Assembly: GCA_033816765.1 (NCBI GenBank)
Contig: CM066288.1
Span: 1,550,001 to 1,614,000, forward strand
Length of the DNA stretch: 64,000 nucleotides
Direction of reading: 5' to 3'
Source: Nothopassalora personata
Lineage: Eukaryota > Ascomycota > Dothideomycetes > Mycosphaerellales > Mycosphaerellaceae
Shown here: piece after piece, positions 33,811 through 44,629 of the stretch
Position numbering within the stretch: position 1 is the stretch's first letter
Layout of the letters: the number at the start of each line of letters is the position of its first letter
Position numbers and translations under genes: made by a program
The notes under the pieces: generated by a model
What the model was told of the DNA's origin: nothing
Seen by the model: only the letters and a program-made list of their open reading frames with translations
The model's database searches: none

Positions 33811-35208
33811 ATGCTCAGCCTGAGAGCTGTAGCACGGCACAATGGCATTGGTAGACAGTCATGGAAGCTCGCACGAGCAGGCACGCGACACCTCCAGACC
33901 AAGACCGTGACTGACGCCGACATCTCCAGATATGCAGCAAAGCCACTGTATCCTCTGACATTGGCAGATCTGTGCAAGCATGGCAGGCCCCCTTTGTCAG
34001 AGCAGGCGCTGCTCAATAGTGCCAACTTCACCCTGGGCATCCTGCCTTCACGCTTAGCACACCGCATTCAGAGCCTACGAGCCCTGCCGTACATCGTCGT
34101 CGCCAACCCGAACGTCGGCAAGATCCACAACAACTATGTGCACTCGCTGTCGACGCTCCTTCCCTTCGCCGAGCGGAAGATCGAGAGCCTGCAAGAGGAG
34201 ATCAACTTCACAGAGGTCATGGCGGACTTGGTCCAGACCCACAACAACACCATAGCAATCCTGGCGAGAGGCTTCCTGGAGGCGAGGAAATACATCACCA
34301 AAGACGACATCACGCGGTTTTTGGACGAACACCTCCGAGCACGAATCGGTACACGACTCATCGCTGAGCAGCACATTGCCCTACACTTCAGCAGCCAGCC
34401 ACATCGCGAGCTGTCAGAACATGCCGACCACGCTCCTCCCTCCTACATCGGTGTCATCGACACAGCTCTTCGCCCAGCAGACATCATCCGCAACTGCGAG
34501 CAAACTGTTGGCGAGATTTGCGAGCTGAAGTACGGCGTCCGTCCCACGGTCGTGCTGACAGGCAGCCCTGAATCGTCTATTGCCCACATCCCGATGCATA
34601 TCGAGTACATCCTCACGGAACTGCTCAAGAATAGCTTCCGTGCTACGATTGAAGCCGGGATGGAGAAAGAGCCGATAGAGATCACAATCGCTCCAGCTCC
34701 AGCAGCGGAGGACTCTCATTCGAGGCACTCCACATTGCAGAAGCAGCGGAAACACAGCGAGAAGGAAGGTGCGCCTGTAGGAGTAATCAGCAATTACGAC
34801 CAGGGCAGCGTAGACCATGCCTCAGGCTCAAACGGGCCTGAATATGCGGCTTCTTCAAACATCAGACCATTGGACAAGCAGAGTCCCGGTGTCACGATCA
34901 GGATACGGGATCGTGGTGGAGGCATCAGTCCTGAGAACTACTCTAAGCTGTGGGAGTACGGCTTCACGACTTTCAACGAGGATGAGATACTGGACAAGGT
35001 CAGTGGTGGGAACAGAGGTGTTGACGCGTTGGACGCGATCAGTGGAGGTGTAGCAGCTGGCAGCAGTCTGGCTGGTCTTGGGTATGGCCTGCCACTGGGC
35101 AGAGCATACGCTGAGTACTTTGGGGGAGGCATCGCCGTGCAGAGCATGTGGGGCTGGGGAACGGATGTATATCTCAGCCTCAGAGGCGTGGGCAAGATCG
35201 TGGAGTGA
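33811..35208 (+). CDS. Mitochondrial PDK/BCKDK-family protein kinase
   Basis: Intronless, 465 aa from ATG 33811 (MLSLRAVARHNG). The N-terminal 35 residues are basic and hydroxylated, a likely mitochondrial presequence. The helical regulatory domain follows (YAAKPLYPLTLADLCKHGRP, FTLGILPSRLAHRIQSLRAL, PYIVVANPNVGKIHNNYVHS). The GHKL kinase domain has an N-box ELLKNSFRATIEAG, G1 box DRGGGISPENYSKLWEYGF and G2 box GLGYGLPLGRAYAEYFGGG. These kinases inactivate the pyruvate or branched-chain ketoacid dehydrogenase E1 subunit. The two types cannot be separated safely here; the closest yeast counterparts would be Pkp1/Pkp2. A non-conserved hydrophilic insert of about 55 residues (about 300-355) lies between the N-box and G1. 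Confidence 0.9.
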   Translation: MLSLRAVARHNGIGRQSWKLARAGTRHLQTKTVTDADISRYAAKPLYPLTLADLCKHGRPPLSEQALLNSANFTLGILPSRLAHRIQSLRALPYIVVANPNVGKIHNNYVHSLSTLLPFAERKIESLQEEINFTEVMADLVQTHNNTIAILARGFLEARKYITKDDITRFLDEHLRARIGTRLIAEQHIALHFSSQPHRELSEHADHAPPSYIGVIDTALRPADIIRNCEQTVGEICELKYGVRPTVVLTGSPESSIAHIPMHIEYILTELLKNSFRATIEAGMEKEPIEITIAPAPAAEDSHSRHSTLQKQRKHSEKEGAPVGVISNYDQGSVDHASGSNGPEYAASSNIRPLDKQSPGVTIRIRDRGGGISPENYSKLWEYGFTTFNEDEILDKVSGGNRGVDALDAISGGVAAGSSLAGLGYGLPLGRAYAEYFGGGIAVQSMWGWGTDVYLSLRGVGKIVE

Positions 35209-36787
35209 AGCAAAAGGAAATCATATGACGAGCCTGTCAAAATGGCGCACTGACACGAGTGTGAGCGGACCGTCCACGGCTGAGCTACCAGCATCAAGGA
35301 ACAACAGAGAAGCTACGAGCTATGCCAGCGCAGATGTCAAAAAGTAATGCCAAGCACGAGCCCTACCAGCCTCGATCTGATAGCCTTCTGAGAACTCACT
35401 TCGCCGTTCGCCACTGGCCGAGACCCGGGAGCTGGTTTATCTCAGATGTGCTAACCAATTGAATTAAGAACCCTGTTGGCTGCGTGGATCAAGCCATATA
35501 GCCCACCGAGTTGGATGGTAAGCAGGTGTTTGTGGGGATCACTTAGGTTGAGCGGATGGAGGCAGAGGCGGCGGAGGATGCATGAAGTTGCTGCAACGAG
35601 AAGCGTATAAGGACGAAGAGGATTTCTCGGCAGAATGATGGTAAGGAATCTGGTTGCCACCTTCGGATTCTTGAGAAGAGTGAAGGACTGCTCACGAGAT
35701 TTCATATTCTACTCTCCAAAGTCGAAACCTATTTGAGTGGTGCAGAATGTGCCGAAGCCGGACACAAGGGGAGAGACGACCTTGAGCTTCCGGGGGCAAT
35801 TGTCGCACAAGTCCACCATCACAGGCAAAAAGAAAAACATTTCGAAATTTATGAAGGACTTCTACCCGAGTCGAACGGATCGCCGAGTCTCGACCTGCAT
35901 CCTCGGGAAACCTCGGACAAGCCCGTGTCGGTTAGCAAAAAGGATTCTCATGATGAGTGACTTCTATCCGAATCGACCGGATCGTCTTCTGGACTCCTGG
36001 GCTACCCCAACCGTCGGCGGAAGTAGCCCTGGAGACAGAGACCAGATGCATTGACCAACTATGCTAAGAAGTCGATTGTAGTTGAGCCATAGCGGCGAAC
36101 TTTGTTGGATGAGAGGGTGGGTTCGAAGGTGTATATACATCTTGGCTTGGCGTGAAAGGGGGAGAGGGAAGAGGAGGTTGAGGCTGTGTGCAGTGTTGCC
36201 TACTGCGTTCACTTCGAGAAGTGGCGGGGCATTTGTCTGGCGCTAGTAGACGGCCAATTCTGCCTTCGCGCTTCCTGCTTGTAGTCCCCGGGTGGCTGTA
36301 GCTGCGATGACAATCTACGAAATATAGAGCAACATCCTCAATTGACTTGCATGAGCAATCAGGACGAGAATTGCCAACCGATGGTGTTGCGTGATACGTG
36401 TAGAGACCTTCTACCCTGTTCATCCTCTTGCGACCACGATGGTGATACACAGTCAGGCAGGCGATGGCATGCTATGAGATTTGACTAGATGCCACTTGGC
36501 TCGGTTATAAAGTATGCATCACATGCGGACTTGGTCAGCCCATCTTCAGCAGCTTGCCTTCTCCCTTTCGCACTCGTACATAGTAATCTCAATACATCAA
36601 TTATGCTTCATGTACTTGAGCATGCAACAGAACAACACGCGGCCACAACTTCGTCATATGACATGCATCAGCACCCAGAATGCAGCGGAAAGCAATTCAG
36701 GGCGACGATTTTGATAGCGTTCGAGGCCGCAATGATTGTAAATGACGGCAGCACCGTTGATCAGTCGTGAAAGATCGACCGCGCAAT
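35209..36787. other. 1.6-kb stretch without recognisable genes
   Basis: No family motif on either strand. It contains an imperfect direct repeat, GACTTCTACCCGAGTCGAAC at about 35859 and GACTTCTATCCGAATCGACC at about 35960. Neither copy folds as a tRNA arm. Confidence 0.4.
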
Positions 36788-38058
36788 CTACTCTTTCCAC
36801 ACCAGCACCCCACGCTCATAAAGTCCCGTCACAAAACCAGTCTTTCTCGCCACATCTCTCGCAGCGGTCGACGAAGTTCCGTATTCATCGCCGACGTATA
36901 GATTCTTCACTCCGGTCTCCGCAGTCCACTCAGCGACCCAACTCAAGCGATTCAGCTGACACTTTTCAGCATCTGCCTCGGCTCCTTGGCAGAACCTATT
37001 GTTCTTCGAAACCTTCTCCAGACTGGGTGAATGCGGATGACCAGCTATGAGCAACTTGCCATTGCCGTCTGTGCTGATGTTGTCTGGGACAAAGGACAGC
37101 GGAACCTTCTTCGACAGCAGCAGACTCGGGACCGTGCCGCCGACAAATGAAGCATCCATGAACGAATAGATATAAATCGAGGCAGTCGTGGAGCTTGCAA
37201 CGGCCAGAGTGCTGGAGTCGATGAATGTGATGCCGTTGGCGAATGGGACTCTGGCTAATGTTGTGATCTGTGGAGCACTTCCTTCGACGAGTTTGACGTG
37301 TGCTATGCTACCACCAGGAAGTCCGGCGTAGGTTTCGAACTTTGCCAAGGGGAGGTTGTCTCTGGCTTTGAAGTAGTGGTCGTTTGTGACGAGGATATCT
37401 GTGGCACTGATGGCTGCGATGGAGTTGGGGGTTGCTAGCTTCTCGTGTTCGAGTGTGTTGATCAGCACGGCCGTAGCTGACTCAACACTTAACTTGTACA
37501 GCTCGACTTTGGATCCGGAGTGAGCATGGTTCGCCACGAAGAGAGTCTGGCTTTCAGCATGATATTCGATGCCAAGTGGATGGAAGTTGTGCTTCTCAGC
37601 TTCGGACCGCTGCAAGGCTAGCTTCTGTGGTGGTGTCTGAGGTTCATCCGCATACTTGTACAGGTAGAGTCCGGTAGATGGTGGAGGTACGTGGTTGACG
37701 AAAGTGCCCATCACCGTGTTCCATCTATGGGTCGTTAGGACCAATCTTGAATGGCATTCAATGTATACACGCACTCATCTCGGCCCGGATCACAGCTCAA
37801 CAAGGCCCATCCGGCCTGGTCGTTCAAATAGACGTCCTCGCAGTTTCGAACGACATCTTGAAAGCGAACCTCCCATCGACCCAACTGATTCACCTTCTCA
37901 AGTCTCTCGGGAGCATTGTAGTAGAAGGTGCTCAGTAGAGGTGAGCGGTAGTATAGGAAAGTGGACACCAGTAATACCACCTTTATCGGTCAGCGAGGTG
38001 CTACCCTCTCCCAACGAAGATGACCTACCGGGCCAGTCACAAAGGTTCCGAACCCCAT
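36788..38058 (-). CDS. Paraoxonase/arylesterase-like beta-propeller protein
   Basis: Three exons: 38058-38029 (MGFGTFVTGP), 37980-37775 and 37724-36788; introns 38028-37981 (48 nt) and 37774-37725 (50 nt). Product 390 aa. The N terminus through VVLLVSTFLYY is hydrophobic and probably a signal anchor, as in animal paraoxonases. Propeller blocks: FHPLGIEYHAESQTLFVANH, TPNSIAAISATDILVTNDHY, PFANGITFIDSSTLAVASS, VPDNISTDGNGKLLIAGHPH. The Asn/Asp positions (PNS, TND, ANGI, PDNI) correspond to calcium and catalytic ligands of the family, and a late Cys sits in RFCQGAE. Expected calcium-dependent esterase or lactonase, membrane-bound or secreted; substrate unknown. Confidence 0.88.
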
Positions 38059-40442
38059 ATGGAGCGGTCTATGAGTTCCAGACTGCGAGTGAGCCTGGTA
38101 AAGCTGCGTTGAAATCGTCGATTATGAATGTTTGGTGAAGATGATGGCTGCTGACAGAGGTGAGGTCGAGGTCGTTCGAAGCTTCGGCAAGCTTTGAACC
38201 TTCCAAAGTGTTTGTTTGCCTGAGGTCTGATGGCACCTCTCTTTCATCGCAACTTGGTGTCCATATTCACAAATACCATCAGCAGCATAGCAAGACTCCA
38301 GTATCGAGCAGACCTGCTATACGATCCACGCAGATTACGCCTCGTCGCAAAATTCACGTTGCCTCTCACGGCGGCACTCTTGCTCCTGCCGATCGAATGC
38401 GCACCACGTTTCCCCACTGCTCCGCTCCGCGTTGCACTGCGCAATGGCACCGAGGCGTGGCTTGTGTCAAAGAGCTATGTCAGCAGCCCTCATTCATGGC
38501 GTCTCCGGCATGGCCGCCACCTTGCCCATCTGCAGCCGTCACGTCAAGCAGGAACCCTTTCAGCCAATAGCCTGAAAAGCATTGGGTGTTTGAATTAGCT
38601 GCTCTTATTGGCAGTGAGCCCGATTCCTGGGCACTTCCTCCTCGACAGGGTTATAACAGACTATCAAAGATCTGCTGGATACCTAGAGGGACCTGGGTAG
38701 AAATGGCATGCAGAGGCATTCAAGTGGTGTGTTCTGACTGCTGCATCTAGAACGAGGCGCTCCTGTAGGCCCTCCACATCTGCGCCGCATGTAGGAGGAG
38801 CAGTAGCTTCAAAAGCTGATCCCATCGGTGGTTCATGACAGATTCCGCTCGCATCAATAAGGTGCGGGAAGAATTGGGGTGGACAGACGTCGTTGCGCAT
38901 CTTGCCCACGACGACGTACCTTCCCTAAAAGCTAGCATGGTTTGGAGCTGATCATGACACGAAGCGACCCAAGGAATGCCTGACATCTCATGCAAATATG
39001 CCAGGCTTAGATGAGACTTCAGATCACACTCAGGCACAGCTGGAACTTCCTGCATCAACCAAGATGCAGTTCTGCCACGCGCGTAAGCCTGCGGGAAGAT
39101 ATTATCGAAGACCAGCAACAGGCGGCAGCGCTTAAAATGGCCCATTCGCTACTGTTGCGATTCGGTTTCGTCGGATTTGCTGGAGACTCAGAAACCCTGG
39201 GTGTGCGATTCATGTCAGTGATAATCACAAGTTCGTTGATACATGGAGCCTTAAGAAGGTCGATAGCGCAGTGATTTGTTGACAGTGCGATGACCTCTCT
39301 TGTGTCGAGTGCCCACGCACACAACGGCGAACATGCAAGGACGAGGAAAATCAGCTCCAGGATTACCTCACCATACCACCACCCACGTGGGCTGCGCACA
39401 ATGTGAAAGGAAGCAAGATAAGACTGGCCTATAGAAGATGTCGTATTCAAGACTAACTACTTCTGCAAGTTACAAGAGCGTGTCACCCTCTGAGGATATC
39501 ACGCCAAGAGTGGTCCGAGCTTTTCAGCCTTGCAGGGTGTCACCCACGTAACGTCACACGCTGCCTCTCTATGCGCCATCGTCCACGGTAGCTGGACTTG
39601 TCACGTTAAGTGTGTCAGCGGAGAACTACCGATCACTATTGGAGTGATTTGAGCGAGTAGTCTCGCCGCGGTGTCCATCGAACGCGTTCCAAGCAGCGGC
39701 GAGAGGTTAAAGTCGTTGCATCATCCAATCATCTAAACCGGGAACATGGCTCGTCGTCTCCTCAGCCATGGCATCCCAACATCGTAAGGTGATATGGTCC
39801 GACGCTTCAAGCCAAGGAACAAAGCTAGGCCTGCAGGAATATTGGTAAAGAGGATCGAGCTGGACGAAAGAAGTAATCCTGTGGGCGCAGAAGTCGGCAG
39901 TCTCCGTATAGCCACTGGCGTTCAAACAACATTCACCTACATCCTGCATCAGACACCGGGAAGCCTTCCATCCGAGCACGCGGCAGCCCAACTATCCGTC
40001 TCGAAAAAGTCGTACTAACTTCATGCAGACAGCTCATGATTGAGCAAACTCTGGAGCTTCCCAACTAGGCAACGAGCCGAGTGTACATGGCTGTCAGAGG
40101 TCGAAAGCTTCAGAACAAGCTTGTTACCCGACCAATCGTGTTTGCAGCTGTAACATGGCTCGCAGCAAGCGAGCCAGTCCGCACAAGGACTGCCCACCTA
40201 GCCCCTCTTTGAGCTGTATGCCAAAGAGTATGCTTAACTCTAATACCCGTGTAACGCTGCGATCGATCCAGGCCTGCGTGGAAGCGACGCCCAAAATGAT
40301 GCAAGGCGTTGCTGATGTTGTTGTTGGGGCGGCAAGGGACGAGGTGAAATGTGGTATATAGAGTGAGGTGCGCCGGCATTCGGGTTGAGGCACTTCTTTC
40401 CCGCCAGCTAACTTCTATCTTTCGACCACTTGTTCAGACATC
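38059..40442. other. 2.4-kb stretch without recognisable genes
   Basis: ORFs up to 132 codons (for example 38747-39145 minus and 38230-38598 plus) have no motif and overlap each other, so I do not call them. A TATA-like GGTATATAGAG at about 40352-40362 lies about 80 bases before the ferritin-like gene and is a plausible promoter element. Confidence 0.4.
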
Positions 40443-41470
40443 ATGCGCTACACATACACCACCGCATTCGCAGCCTTGGCTGCTGCTGCTCCAGTCATCG
40501 ACAAGCGACAGTCGGCCATCAACGACGGTGTCATCCTCAACTACGCGTTGACCCTCGAGCACTTGGAGAATGCGTTCTACATGGAGGGACTCTCGAAGTT
40601 CAGCGAGGCAGATTTCACGGCAGCTGGTGTCAACCCAGGCTTCTACAACAACCTGAAGCAGATCAGCTCCGACGAGCAGACAAACGTCAGCTTCCTGACA
40701 ACAGCACTCAGTGGCGCCGGTGTCGTCCCAGTCGAGGCATGCACGTACAACTTCGGTGCCACGGACGCAGCGACCTTCCTCGCCATCGCCAACGTCCTTG
40801 AGGGCGTTGGTGTAAGCGCATACCTGGGAGCTGCTCAGTTCATCATGAACAAGGACTACCTCACGCCGCCGGCTCCATCCTGACGGTTGAGTCTCGCCAC
40901 TCCGCATATCTGCGTGAGAACCAGTCGCCAAAGCAGTCTCCATTCCCTTCTCCCTTCGATATCCCACTCGACTTCAACGAGGTCTTCAGCTTGGCATCTG
41001 CGTTCATCACCGGATGCCCACAAGGAAAGCAGGGCTCCCTAGGTCTCCCGGTCAAGGCATTCCCAGCCCTCACCGTCACCCCAGCTGGCGTGGCCCGACC
41101 AGGCGATCAGCTCACCGTTGTCGCCGCCGACGGCGCCCCAGCTTCCACCAACGCCTGGTTCATCACCTCCTCCGGCGCCATCGCTGCCCCAATCTCGGGC
41201 CAGACCGTCACCGTCCCAGCTGAGGCACCAAAGGGTCAATCTTACCTCGTCCTCACCAAGAACGGCGAGAAGCCAACTGACGACAACATCGCCGCTGGCC
41301 CAGCTGTCGTCCAGATCGCCGACAACGCTGATGGTCAGTCCCCACCAAGCAACTCTCCACCATCCGGCGGCAGCGGTGGCTCTTCGCCACCGGCGGCGGC
41401 CAACCCATATGGGACCTACAGCAACTACGGAACATACGACAACGTGGCCAGCTACGGCAAGTACAACTAA
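40443..41470 (+). pseudogene. Secreted ferritin-like (Rds1-type) protein with a one-base frameshift
   Basis: The N-terminal frame (40443-40883) gives a signal peptide with a dibasic KR site (AAAAPVIDKRQSAINDG) and a ferritin-like helical domain: LNYALTLEHLENAFYMEGLS, QISSDEQTNVSFLTTALSG, FLAIANVLEGVGVSAYLGAA. At about 40863-40867 (CTCACGCCGCC) the frame must move by one base to continue AAGSILTVESRHSAYLRENQ, then FPALTVTPAGVARPGDQLTV and a Pro/Ser/Gly and Tyr-Gly-rich tail ending at 41470. The family needs both halves, and both are undamaged. One base appears lost in a GC-rich stretch. No intron of workable length fixes it. Could be a true recent mutation or an assembly error. Family role: desiccation- or stress-related extracellular protein; metal binding not proven. 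Confidence 0.85.
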
Positions 41471-42170
41471 TACAGCATTTCCACGTGCTGTGGTGAGATG
41501 AGAGAAAGCGACATGATTACAACGACTGTACATAAAATGATAATGCAGCATGAATGTGAAAGTGAAAGCAGAAGAGGATGAAAGAGAATAAGATACGTTT
41601 TCGTAATAATCAAATCAATTGATGGCACACCACCATTCTTGAGACTTTCTTCTTCTTCTTCTGTCACGTCCCTTTCGTGTCTTTCCTCCAATGCACAGTA
41701 GCAGTACCTGTCCTGTGACTCTAGATTGACGACGGCAACATCACAATCCGCATATGCCAAGCATCATTGTTGTGCGGATTTCGCGTTATCCTCGATCGAG
41801 CTCGCGCAGCCTCAGAGTCGGCAATGTCATCTGCTATGGCCACCACCTGGCGCAAAACAACAGGCCGCCGTAAGGTTTCATCATTCCACGAGGAATTGCA
41901 GGTACAACGTGATGAGCCAATCTGTATGCCTTCTGCATTAATTATGTCAAGAATGTACTGGCAATCTCGTTCACGCCGATTGAGGAATCCCAGAACTTTC
42001 CAGCGGAATGCATCTACACCCGGTTGCTGGTGTGAACATCTCCCCATCAACCAGCAGCGGTGGTAGGGGAGACGGGGCTCAACATCCTCTCGTCGATCTG
42101 TACCGTGTACACTGTGCTCATTTCACCATCTATTAAGCACGTATACGTGCCACAAACCTGTACCGAAAAA
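41471..42170. other. Intergenic between convergent genes
   Basis: No supported gene; a 109-codon minus ORF (41721-42050) has no motif. A CTT microsatellite (TTCTTCTTCTTCTTCT) lies at about 41647-41662. Confidence 0.4.
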
Positions 42171-42171
42171 A

Positions 42172-42198
42172 CCCCCCACCCCCCACCCCCCACCCCCC
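42172..42198 (-). repeat. Four G6 tracts (G-quadruplex-type repeat)
   Basis: On the minus strand four runs of six G are each separated by a single T. The run starts seven bases after the stop codon of the GH72 gene, in its transcribed strand sense, so the mRNA 3' UTR would carry it. Confidence 0.9.
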
Positions 42199-42205
42199 TA
42201 ATTCT

Positions 42206-43636
42206 CTACAAAATCGCCGCCCCGAAAAGCATACTAACAAACATCACGGCACCACACACCAACGGCGCCACGTCCGAGCCAGCTAAATGCACAGCACCCG
42301 AGGCGCTCGTAGAAGTACTTTTACTGCTCGAGCCCGTCGAAGACGCAACCCCACTCCCATACGTCGCCGATACGGCCCCAGCCCCCGCCGCAGCAGTCGC
42401 CGAGCTTCCGCCCTCAGCTTCCTGCGATCCCTCGCCGGTCAGGCCAGGTCCCGTGCCCGCACCGTCCTTCAGGTACTTCTCCGCGCCAGTGGGCATGGCT
42501 GGCAGCGCACTGCCGGTGAAAGGCTTGGTATCCCATTTGTCGCTCTGGTCGGGGCACTCTTGGATTTTGCCGTCGGTCGAGTAACCTCCGCCATCGGACG
42601 GGTTTGAGGCTTTGGAGAGGGCGTTCTTCAGGTCGTCGAATTGCGAGTCGACGGATGTGACGCTGCTGCCGGAGATGGTGACGATTCCGTACCCGTTGCC
42701 TTCGGCCGAGTACTCGTAGACGAGACCGCCCGAGAAGACTTTCGTCATTTCCTCTTTGTAGAGCTCGGTGGTCTCGTCGAAGGTCCGGGTGTTGGTGATG
42801 CAGCCGTACTCGGACAGGAAGAGGGGAATGCTGTAGTTGCTGTACATCTCCACCAGGCTGCTCCAGCCGGACGTCGTGAAGGAGGATGGGTCGCACCATT
42901 CGTAGTTGTTGATGGCGTAGAAGTCGGAGATGGTGGCGTTCTCGCCGCAGTCCATGTATCGGGCCATCAGGTATTGATTCTCAGAGACATCGGCGGCTGA
43001 GTAGCCCACAGGGATCGAGCGATAGCCACGCTCGCCGATGTATTGCTTCATGTCGCGGGTGACGGCTTTGACGTAGGGCGCGGCGGCGGTGGAGTTGGAC
43101 TCGTTGATCACTTCGTTGCCGCTGAAGAAGAGGAGGGTGTTGGTATAGCCGGCGAATGCGTCGATTGTGGCGAAGACGGATTGGAGATATGTTGGGTTAT
43201 ATGAGACTCCCGGGGAGTTACGGTTGAGCGAGTACTTTGGTGTGTTGACGTCCAGGGCAAGATAGATGCCAGCTTTGGCGAGGGCATGCATGCACTCATC
43301 GTGGTTGGCGCTGTTGTCGACAGTGTACACACGGATAGTGTTTAGACCGAGCTGCTGGAAGTACGGAATATCGCGGGAGCATGTGTTGTAGTCTGCCAGA
43401 GGATCGGTAACATCTGACGACCCTCCTGGCTGATAGTCGACCCCTCGAATGTAGAACCGGTCGTCGCCTACGAAGAAGGCATTGCCCTTTGTGGTGACTG
43501 TTGGCAGCGTTGTTGAGCCTGTTCCCGACGCGCTGGCGTCTGATGTCTTGGTAGCACGAGCCTCGATGTTGGCCGGTCCAGCAGCAGCGAAAGAGGCGGC
43601 GCCGAAGGCGAGCGCCAGAGTGCGGACGGCGTACAT
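42206..43636 (-). CDS. GPI-anchored 1,3-beta-glucanosyltransferase (GH72, Gel/Gas family)
   Basis: Intronless, 476 aa from ATG 43636 (MYAVRTLALAFGAASFAAAG, signal peptide). The GH72 domain begins near residue 47 (TTKGNAFFVGDDRFYIRGVD, YQPGG) and contains both catalytic glutamates: Glu175 in FFSGNEVINES and Glu276 in PLFLSEYGC. Typical Cys positions follow (NNYEWCDPSSF, KIQECPDQS). After about residue 395 comes a Ser/Ala/Gly-rich linker and a C-terminal hydrophobic segment (APLVCGAVMFVSMLFGAAIL) for GPI attachment. The CBM43 Cys-box is absent, as in the subgroup without it. The enzyme elongates and cross-links cell-wall beta-1,3-glucan outside the membrane. The frame is open upstream, but the signal peptide fixes the start. 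Confidence 0.95.
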   Translation of the reverse strand: MYAVRTLALAFGAASFAAAGPANIEARATKTSDASASGTGSTTLPTVTTKGNAFFVGDDRFYIRGVDYQPGGSSDVTDPLADYNTCSRDIPYFQQLGLNTIRVYTVDNSANHDECMHALAKAGIYLALDVNTPKYSLNRNSPGVSYNPTYLQSVFATIDAFAGYTNTLLFFSGNEVINESNSTAAAPYVKAVTRDMKQYIGERGYRSIPVGYSAADVSENQYLMARYMDCGENATISDFYAINNYEWCDPSSFTTSGWSSLVEMYSNYSIPLFLSEYGCITNTRTFDETTELYKEEMTKVFSGGLVYEYSAEGNGYGIVTISGSSVTSVDSQFDDLKNALSKASNPSDGGGYSTDGKIQECPDQSDKWDTKPFTGSALPAMPTGAEKYLKDGAGTGPGLTGEGSQEAEGGSSATAAAGAGAVSATYGSGVASSTGSSSKSTSTSASGAVHLAGSDVAPLVCGAVMFVSMLFGAAIL

Positions 43637-44580
43637 TGCGGCCCTCCCCTTTCTAACCCTTTCTAAGTATGTGGATTTCGTTTGTGAGAATAGACAACGT
43701 CCTTTAATCGGGAAAAGTTCTAGCAAGTCTTGGAATATGATGGAGGGAGCGAGTGGAATTCGTATAAGAAACGAGCGGAAGGTCAGAAGAACAGCAAAAG
43801 AAGAGGGCGAGCAAGGCGCAGAGGGCTGGAAGTGCTTCTAAAAAGTACGCAACTCCCAGACGCTAGCATACCAAGGCTGGTCATTGGCGAAGCACTACAA
43901 GCCATTGTCTCAATCGGCTGACGCGGCTTGGCGTCTAATACGCGGCCGGATCATCAGGTGGAGATGCAGCTACATGGCCGCGGACTCTTTGAATATGCTA
44001 CAGTAGCATATGATGAGAAAGTCGGCATTCATGACCTTTCGGCCATCGTACAGGACACTTCTACCAGCATTAGTGAGCCCCTTGGCTGTACACAGCCACC
44101 GCATGTCCCGGGGAGGGTCCGGAGGGAGATGAAGAATTGCGCAGGAGGTGGAGACATCATGTCGTCAATCGCTGGTGGCTCTTCGGAGGATTAATTATCG
44201 AGATGCTGCCGAGAGTTCTGCCGTTCGGAGTCAGGCGCAAGGCGAGGCTCACACTCCGTCGCATTTGGTCGACCAGAAACATCTCGCATCACGTTCACGC
44301 TGGCCAAGTGTCCATGGTACGTCCGTTGCCAAGCATCGCATTCGTTACTACCTTCGTTGACGCGCCAAAACACCAAACGCCCTCGCACCACGTAATGGTT
44401 CGCAAAGTGGTATCATCTCAAGCAGTGCTTCACCAAGCGCCATCCATCAATGCATCGCATACCAGTAGGAGAAAAGCCCGATCACCTGATCCCAACAGCA
44501 CCACGCTGGCCATGCGTTGTGTTGTGTCTCAAGATCTCAGCCAATCTTGTTAGGGCCAGAACAGGTCTCGGACGCCTCGT
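43637..44580. other. Intergenic, no gene seen
   Basis: Short overlapping ORFs only. Contains the upstream region of the GH72 gene. Confidence 0.4.
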
Positions 44581-44581
44581 T

Positions 44582-44629
44582 CTTGCGCATGCTTGTCTAG
44601 TCGCTCTTGCGCATGCTTATCTAGACGCC
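44582..44629. repeat. 24-bp tandem duplication
   Basis: Two near-identical 24-bp units beginning TCTTGCGCATGCTT, differing at two sites (GTCTAGTCGC against ATCTAGACGC). The stop codon of the MARVEL gene (44620-44618) lies inside the second unit. Confidence 0.85.

Noticed and set aside
35855..35900. tRNA gene suggested by TCGAAC/GTTCGA-like bases
   Set aside because: No acceptor stem, D-arm or anticodon arm can be drawn around it.
38230..38598. 122-codon ORF starting MAPLFHRNLVSIF
   Set aside because: A hydrophobic start but no domain, no splice partner and overlap with other equal ORFs; not enough support.
39281..39400. Cys-rich plus-strand stretch resembling a Zn2Cys6 cluster
   Set aside because: Cys spacing does not fit the CxxC...CxxC pattern with the basic loop, and no transcription-factor domain follows.
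41039..41551. 170-codon minus-strand ORF with Trp/Gly-rich text
   Set aside because: Mirror of the Pro/Ser/Gly-rich tail of the ferritin-like gene.
42172..42198. Internal telomere-like repeat
   Set aside because: The units are six G plus T, not TTAGGG; a single TTAGGG-like end is due to chance at the border.
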